From contig QMNJ01000044.1 of assembly GCA_003647715.1 (NCBI GenBank), positions 1-10,345 of the forward strand: 10,345 nt of DNA, in the 5' to 3' direction. Positions 7,658-10,345 of the stretch are shown one piece after another. The first letter of the stretch is position 1. Each line of letters begins with the position of its first letter. Below the pieces are notes generated by a model. It searched no databases and was not told the DNA's origin. It saw only the letters and a list, made by a program, of their open reading frames with translations. Position numbers and translations under genes: made by a program. Source of the DNA: Candidatus Coatesiibacteriota bacterium. GTDB taxonomy: Bacteria; RBG-13-66-14; B26-G2.

Positions 7658-8050
7658 CTATTCCTTCTTCTCAGCAAGCTCTACCCACTTCCACCACGCC
7701 TCCCTCTCCACCCCCTCATACGATATAAGACCGCTCTGGCGGAACAGCTTCAAACCCCTAAACGCCTCCTCAATCAGGTCGCATTCGGTGAACCAGCAGA
7801 CATACTCCAGTTGTTCGCCAAAGTAGTCCTTCATGCAGAATACCTCATATACATAGTCCGCCTGGACACCTTCTCCACCGCCATATTCATCCTCAGCAGT
7901 CCAGGATGTCTCAACAATTGCAAATTTTGTATCACCAGCGGTCTGCTTTATGATAGGTAGCCACTCCCTTATATCAGAGGGCTTGCCATCAAAGCGAGTG
8001 CAATATAAAAAAGAAGGGATGAACATAATTTCATCCCTTAGATGAAGCAT
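7658..8050 (-). pseudogene. 5'-truncated remnant of a TIM-barrel glycoside hydrolase (C-terminal part)
   Basis: The frame encodes 130 residues. From about residue 20 on it resembles the last strands of a GH5/GH53-like (alpha/beta)8 hydrolase. FAIVETSW (43-50) carries a putative catalytic nucleophile E47 on strand 7. YVCWFTECD (83-91) looks like strand 8, and GLISYEGVEREAWWKWVEL looks like the usual 'GL.d.dG..KpAw..w' end. The N-terminal barrel half and the acid/base Glu are missing. An in-frame TAG lies two codons before the ATG (8054-8056), and the first ~15 codons are made from the hairpin and T-tract of the upstream gene's terminator (8007-8039). I read it as a remnant cut off when the DNRLRE gene was placed upstream. 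Alternatives are a short real protein starting at ATG 8026 or 8050, or an assembly artefact. The exact GH family is uncertain. Confidence 0.5.
8007..8039 (-). terminator. Intrinsic terminator of the DNRLRE-type gene
   Basis: On the minus strand AAGGGATGAA (8039-8030) pairs perfectly with TTCATCCCTT (8023-8014). The stem is 10 bp with a 6-nt loop (ATTATG), followed by C and six T (8012-8007). It lies 23 bp past the stop codon at 8062 and points the right way for that gene. There is no T-tract in the plus direction. Confidence 0.8.
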
Positions 8051-8061
8051 AAACTATTATA

Positions 8062-8691
8062 CTACCTGTAAAGTGCCTTCACCGTTCCTATGCTTGTCTC
8101 TTCAATCACTGTAAGGTCATCATAGTTAACATATAGTTTCCAGTGCCAGCTGGATGCCCCATGGTCACTGGAGATATGGTATGTAATTTTATTGGCATAA
8201 CCACCCCTCCACAGGTAGAATCCATAATTGTCATACTCACCATCAAGCCAGCTCTGAACCATATTGGTTACGTCAAACTCCTCCCAGCTCGGCGAAGCGC
8301 TATACACTGTCTCAGAAAAATAATCCTCATCGTAATCAGGTTTATTGTTGTATGTTACAGTCATCTCCTCCCATTCCTCGGTGATTCTATAAAGGTACCA
8401 TGTTGCTCCCTCAGGGGAGTTAAGGATATGATATACCGAGAATGTCGCCTCGTTTACCCTGTAGTTTCCCTCAGGGTCAAATCCATATTCCTCAAAGTCA
8501 AACTCTATCATACCTCTTGTGTCACAATTTCCCCAGTTGTCCGTTAGGTATAGCCTGTCGCCCCAGTTATAATTAGACATAGCACTTGTTATCTGTGCAT
8601 CCTTTGCTTCAGCACCAGGCTGGACCTCTATCTCGTCGGCGAATACAGAAACTACCATAAGGAAAGTGATTATTAAAGCTAAACATCTCAT
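8062..8691 (-). CDS. Secreted DNRLRE-type (CBM96-like) domain protein
   Basis: A 209-residue exported protein. The signal peptide is residues 1-18 (MRCLALIITFLMVVSVFA, cleavage before DE). Residues about 22-192 show the DNRLRE pattern: W-G-D-x-L-x-L, R-G-M-I-E-F-D-F, 'eATfsVyh', YRITEEWEEMTVTYNNKP, EEFDVTNMVQSWLDGEYDNYGFYLW. This is a beta-sandwich found in many bacterial surface proteins, sometimes binding carbohydrate. The tail EETSIGTVKALYR (197-209) lies outside the domain and may be a sorting or attachment tail (inference). ATG 8691 is chosen because a perfect anti-SD match GGAGGTGA (8707-8700) lies 8 nt upstream; a GTG at 8724 would put that site inside the gene and spoil the signal peptide. 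It is followed by its own terminator and then the hydrolase remnant, which suggests a carbohydrate-related locus. Confidence 0.78.
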   Translation of the reverse strand: MRCLALIITFLMVVSVFADEIEVQPGAEAKDAQITSAMSNYNWGDRLYLTDNWGNCDTRGMIEFDFEEYGFDPEGNYRVNEATFSVYHILNSPEGATWYLYRITEEWEEMTVTYNNKPDYDEDYFSETVYSASPSWEEFDVTNMVQSWLDGEYDNYGFYLWRGGYANKITYHISSDHGASSWHWKLYVNYDDLTVIEETSIGTVKALYR

Positions 8692-8699
8692 CTCTTTTT

Positions 8700-8707
8700 T
8701 CACCTCC
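8700..8707 (-). promoter_or_regulatory. Perfect Shine-Dalgarno of the DNRLRE-type gene
   Basis: GGAGGTGA is fully complementary to the 3' end of typical bacterial 16S rRNA, 8 nt before ATG 8691. It decides the start against GTG 8724 and contrasts with the absence of such sites before dnaA, prfA and the prenyltransferase gene. Confidence 0.8.
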
Positions 8708-8737
8708 CTATAAAATCTTATCACTCACTCATACTAA

Positions 8738-8766
8738 AACATATCATTGAGTCAATATAAAATCAA
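8738..8766 (-). promoter_or_regulatory. Candidate promoter of the DNRLRE-type gene
   Basis: On the minus strand TTGATT (8766-8761) is followed after 17 bp by TATGTT (8743-8738). A second possible -35, TTGACT (8755-8750), has no good -10 at 16-17 bp. AT-rich surroundings make the choice uncertain. Confidence 0.3.
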
Positions 8767-8805
8767 GATATAAATTGCGTATACACTACCACCATCTTAA
8801 AACAC

Positions 8806-8833
8806 TAAAAAAATAGAAAACTTAATTTTTTTA
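8806..8833. repeat. A/T-tract inverted repeat, possible DNA-unwinding element
   Basis: TAAAAAAAT (8806-8814) and ATTTTTTTA (8825-8833) are perfect inverted copies around a 10-nt centre. The stretch is easily melted and continues into further T-tracts to about 8864. A terminator role is unlikely because no gene ends here. Confidence 0.4.
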
Positions 8834-8864
8834 ACTCTTTTTTACCTTATAATGCGTTTTTTAT

Positions 8865-8892
8865 TTGACATTATCCATTAGAATATTAGAAT
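8865..8892 (+). promoter_or_regulatory. dnaA promoter (near-consensus sigma70 type)
   Basis: Perfect TTGACA (8865-8870), a 16-bp spacer and TAGAAT (8887-8892; 5 of 6). Transcription would start near 8899, giving a leader of about 90 nt. The spacer begins with a DnaA-box-like TTATCCATT (8871-8879), so DnaA bound there would block RNA polymerase. The -10 is the end of the second copy of a tandem 8-mer ATTAGAAT. Confidence 0.65.
8877..8892 (+). repeat. Tandem 8-bp repeat overlapping the dnaA -10 box
   Basis: Two perfect head-to-tail copies of ATTAGAAT (8877-8884 and 8885-8892). Each contains TAGAAT; only the second is 16 bp from the TTGACA, so the first would not serve as -10 with that -35. Confidence 0.6.
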
Positions 8893-8925
8893 GGTAGTGA
8901 TAATCTCTTTTGGATCAGGGGGCAG

Positions 8926-8934
8926 TTATCAACA
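8926..8934 (+). promoter_or_regulatory. DnaA-box-like site in the dnaA leader
   Basis: TTATCAACA differs at one position from the E. coli/B. subtilis consensus TTATCCACA. It lies in the transcribed leader, close to two weaker sites (8938-8946 and 8949-8957). Confidence 0.55.
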
Positions 8935-8937
8935 TAG

Positions 8938-8957
8938 TTTTCAACTTGTGTTGAAAA
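8938..8957. repeat. Hairpin made of two opposed DnaA-box-like sequences
   Basis: TTTTCAAC (8938-8945) and GTTGAAAA (8950-8957) form a perfect 8-bp stem with a 4-nt loop. Read on the minus strand the right half is TTTTCAACA, two changes from the DnaA-box consensus. It could act as DNA (paired DnaA sites) or as a stem in the dnaA mRNA leader. No T-tract follows, so it is not an intrinsic terminator. Confidence 0.5.
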
Positions 8958-8978
8958 GGTGTGTAAAACAATATGGTG

Positions 8979-8988
8979 TTCTATAGAA
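8979..8988. repeat. 10-bp palindrome touching the dnaA start codon
   Basis: TTCTATAGAA is a perfect palindrome ending one base before ATG 8990. It occupies the place where a Shine-Dalgarno would be expected; no purine-rich ribosome site is present. Confidence 0.4.
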
Positions 8989-8989
8989 T

Positions 8990-10324
8990 ATGGAGATAAG
9001 ACCACAGCTACTCTGGACAAAGGCGATAAGTTCCGTTAGCAGTGAGATGAGCGAGGATGACCTTCGTGAGGTAACCCAGAAGACCAGCGCCATATACCTT
9101 GATAATGAGCGACTCATTGTGGAACTCTCTGAACCGGGGCTCCAGACCAGAACCATAGACCAGTATGTGGACAAACTCTCCAACGCAGTGAGGGTAATAG
9201 CCGGGAAAGAGATTAACATAAACTTCACCTGGGATACACAAACCAAGGCGAAGAAGAAGGATGAGGTTCAAGAGGAGTTTCTTCTTCGCTTAAATCCCCG
9301 CTTCACATTTGATTACTTCGTTGTGGGCGACTCAAATAAGTTCTGCTATGCTGCCTGCATGTCGGTGGCAGAAGAGCCGGGGACAGGTTATAACCCTCTC
9401 TTTATTTATAGCAGTGTCGGTCTTGGTAAGACACACCTTATGCAGGCAATAGCCCACTATGTGTCCGAAAACCACCCCGACCTCCGGGTAATGTATATCA
9501 CCAGCGAGCAGTTCGTAAATGAGTTCGTGTTCTCAATATTGAATAAGCAGACGGAGAAATTCCGCATGAAGTATAGAAATCTGGACCTCCTTATGGTTGA
9601 CGATATACAATTCATTGCTGGGAAGGAGAGCACACAGGAGGAGTTCTTCCACACCTTCAATTTTCTCTACAATTCCAATCGGCAGATTGTATTATCAAGC
9701 GATAGACCGCCAAAGGAGATAGTGGGTGTGGAGGAGCGGTTGGTATCAAGGTTTGAGGGAGGGTTGATTGCTGACATCCAGGCACCTGATTTAGAGACCA
9801 GGATTGCTATTATTGCTAAGAAGGCAGAGATAGAGAGGATTAAGTTGCCCGAGGAGGTTGTTCTCACTATAGCCAATAATATCACCTCCAATATAAGGTT
9901 AATAGAGGGGGCGCTGGTGCGTCTCTCAGCATACAATAAGTTAACCGGTCAGCCCATAGACCTGGATGTAGTGGAGCGAGTGCTATCGGACACATTCACC
10001 CGGGCTAACCTGACCCCGACGGTGGAGCAGATACAGAGTGTTGTTGCAAAATACTACAGGGTGAGTATGTCCAATTTGAGGTCCAAGAGCCGCTCATCAA
10101 AGATAGCCAAAGCGCGGCAGGTAGCGATGTATCTGGCAAGGACCCTCAGCAAGATGCCATTAAGCGATATAGGAAAGGCATTCGGGGGCAGGGACCACTC
10201 AACCGTCATCCACTCCATCAACAAGATTGACAGTATGCTTGACCACGACCAAGGTCTTCGCCTGGACATAGATGAACTGATAAAGCTCATTCGGGGAACA
10301 GCTGGAACACCTGCAAAACAATAA
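8990..10324 (+). CDS. dnaA: Chromosomal replication initiator protein DnaA
   Basis: A 444-residue AAA+ ATPase that binds DnaA boxes and opens oriC. Domain I is about 1-80. Domain II is only a short charged linker (about 82-98). Domain III (about 100-320) starts at NPRFTFDYFVVGDSN and carries Walker A SSVGLGKT (141-148), Walker B LLMVDD (200-205), sensor 1 LSSDRPP (235-241), the arginine finger R254 in RLVSRF and sensor 2 R303 in NIRLIEGAL. Domain IV has the DnaA signature, about 377-406, with GGRDHSTVIHS. Two departures from the family consensus stand out: Walker A normally reads GGVGLGKT, and RFEGGL replaces the common RFEWGL. ATG 8990 is the start because an in-frame TAG lies at 8984-8986 and domain I begins directly. 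There is no Shine-Dalgarno. The leader contains DnaA-box-like sites, suggesting autorepression. Confidence 0.99.
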   Translation: MEIRPQLLWTKAISSVSSEMSEDDLREVTQKTSAIYLDNERLIVELSEPGLQTRTIDQYVDKLSNAVRVIAGKEININFTWDTQTKAKKKDEVQEEFLLRLNPRFTFDYFVVGDSNKFCYAACMSVAEEPGTGYNPLFIYSSVGLGKTHLMQAIAHYVSENHPDLRVMYITSEQFVNEFVFSILNKQTEKFRMKYRNLDLLMVDDIQFIAGKESTQEEFFHTFNFLYNSNRQIVLSSDRPPKEIVGVEERLVSRFEGGLIADIQAPDLETRIAIIAKKAEIERIKLPEEVVLTIANNITSNIRLIEGALVRLSAYNKLTGQPIDLDVVERVLSDTFTRANLTPTVEQIQSVVAKYYRVSMSNLRSKSRSSKIAKARQVAMYLARTLSKMPLSDIGKAFGGRDHSTVIHSINKIDSMLDHDQGLRLDIDELIKLIRGTAGTPAKQ

Positions 10325-10345
10325 TAATATATATAAGTTATATAG

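Larger units (their letters stand above)
8692..8989. other. Divergent AT-rich dnaA upstream region, candidate oriC / autoregulatory region
   Basis: This is the 298-bp gap between the divergent DNRLRE-type gene and dnaA. It holds an A/T-tract inverted repeat (8806-8833), a perfect TATAAT at 8848-8853 without a good -35, the TTGACA/TAGAAT promoter, DnaA-box-like 9-mers at 8871, 8926, 8938 and 8949 (minus), and a hairpin at 8938-8957. AT-rich DNA next to DnaA boxes upstream of dnaA is a common oriC layout. The boxes are few and imperfect, however, and most genes to the left point toward dnaA, so autoregulation alone is equally possible. Confidence 0.45.

Noticed and set aside
8143..8547. Plus-strand reading frame opposite the DNRLRE-type gene
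   Set aside because: Its translation has no recognisable domain and lies entirely antisense to a well-supported secreted protein.
8806..8833. A/T inverted repeat as an intrinsic terminator
   Set aside because: The stem has no G-C pairs and no gene ends nearby; genes diverge from this region.
1..10345. CRISPR array, tRNA, rRNA or insertion sequence
   Set aside because: No spaced direct repeats, cloverleaf-like segments, rRNA-like stretches, transposase motifs or target-site duplications were found.

Overview
The window looks like chromosomal DNA of an uncultivated bacterium, probably a thermophile-leaning member of the FCB/WOR-3-type candidate phyla. The evidence is indirect: long secreted proteins with a Por/T9SS-like C-terminal domain, a DNRLRE-type surface protein, frequent ATA (Ile) and AGA/AGG (Arg) codons, AT-rich intergenic DNA, and otherwise ordinary bacterial housekeeping genes (dnaA, prfA, prmC). 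The phylum assignment is an inference; no rRNA gene is present to settle it.

Left part (1-4254, + strand): the 3' portion of a TPR-repeat protein, a secreted protein read here as a seven-bladed beta-propeller + SbsA/Big_5 Ig-like domain + T9SS-like sorting tail, and a two-TM, HAMP-containing class III (IIIb-like) nucleotidyl cyclase. Gaps are 38 and 58 bp with no obvious terminator between them, so they may be co-transcribed as a cell-surface/signalling group.

Middle (4417-7555, + strand): a MenA-like UbiA-family prenyltransferase, then, after a 263-bp AT-rich gap, the classical prfA-prmC pair. Release factor 1 is followed by the methyltransferase that modifies its GGQ glutamine. The two genes overlap by one base (TAGTG). 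prfA has a perfect TATAAT 11 nt before its ATG and no Shine-Dalgarno, which suggests a nearly leaderless mRNA.

Right part: two convergent minus-strand genes (7658-8691). The upstream one is a secreted DNRLRE-type protein with a perfect Shine-Dalgarno and its own intrinsic terminator. That terminator lies inside the first codons of the next reading frame, which looks like the C-terminal third or half of a TIM-barrel glycoside hydrolase; it is best read as a 5'-truncated remnant. The divergent 298-bp AT-rich gap (8692-8989) then leads to dnaA on the + strand. The gap holds a near-consensus sigma70 promoter, several DnaA-box-like 9-mers, a tandem 8-bp repeat, an inverted A/T tract and a hairpin, so it is a candidate for dnaA autoregulation and possibly oriC. 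DnaA itself is complete but has an atypical Walker A motif (SSVGLGKT instead of GGVGLGKT). The window ends just after the dnaA stop codon.

I see no CRISPR array, tRNA, rRNA, insertion sequence or phage gene. The most unusual items are the variant DnaA P-loop with its upstream control region, the hydrolase remnant whose apparent start is built from a terminator, and the RF1-dependent stop codon that overlaps the prmC start.
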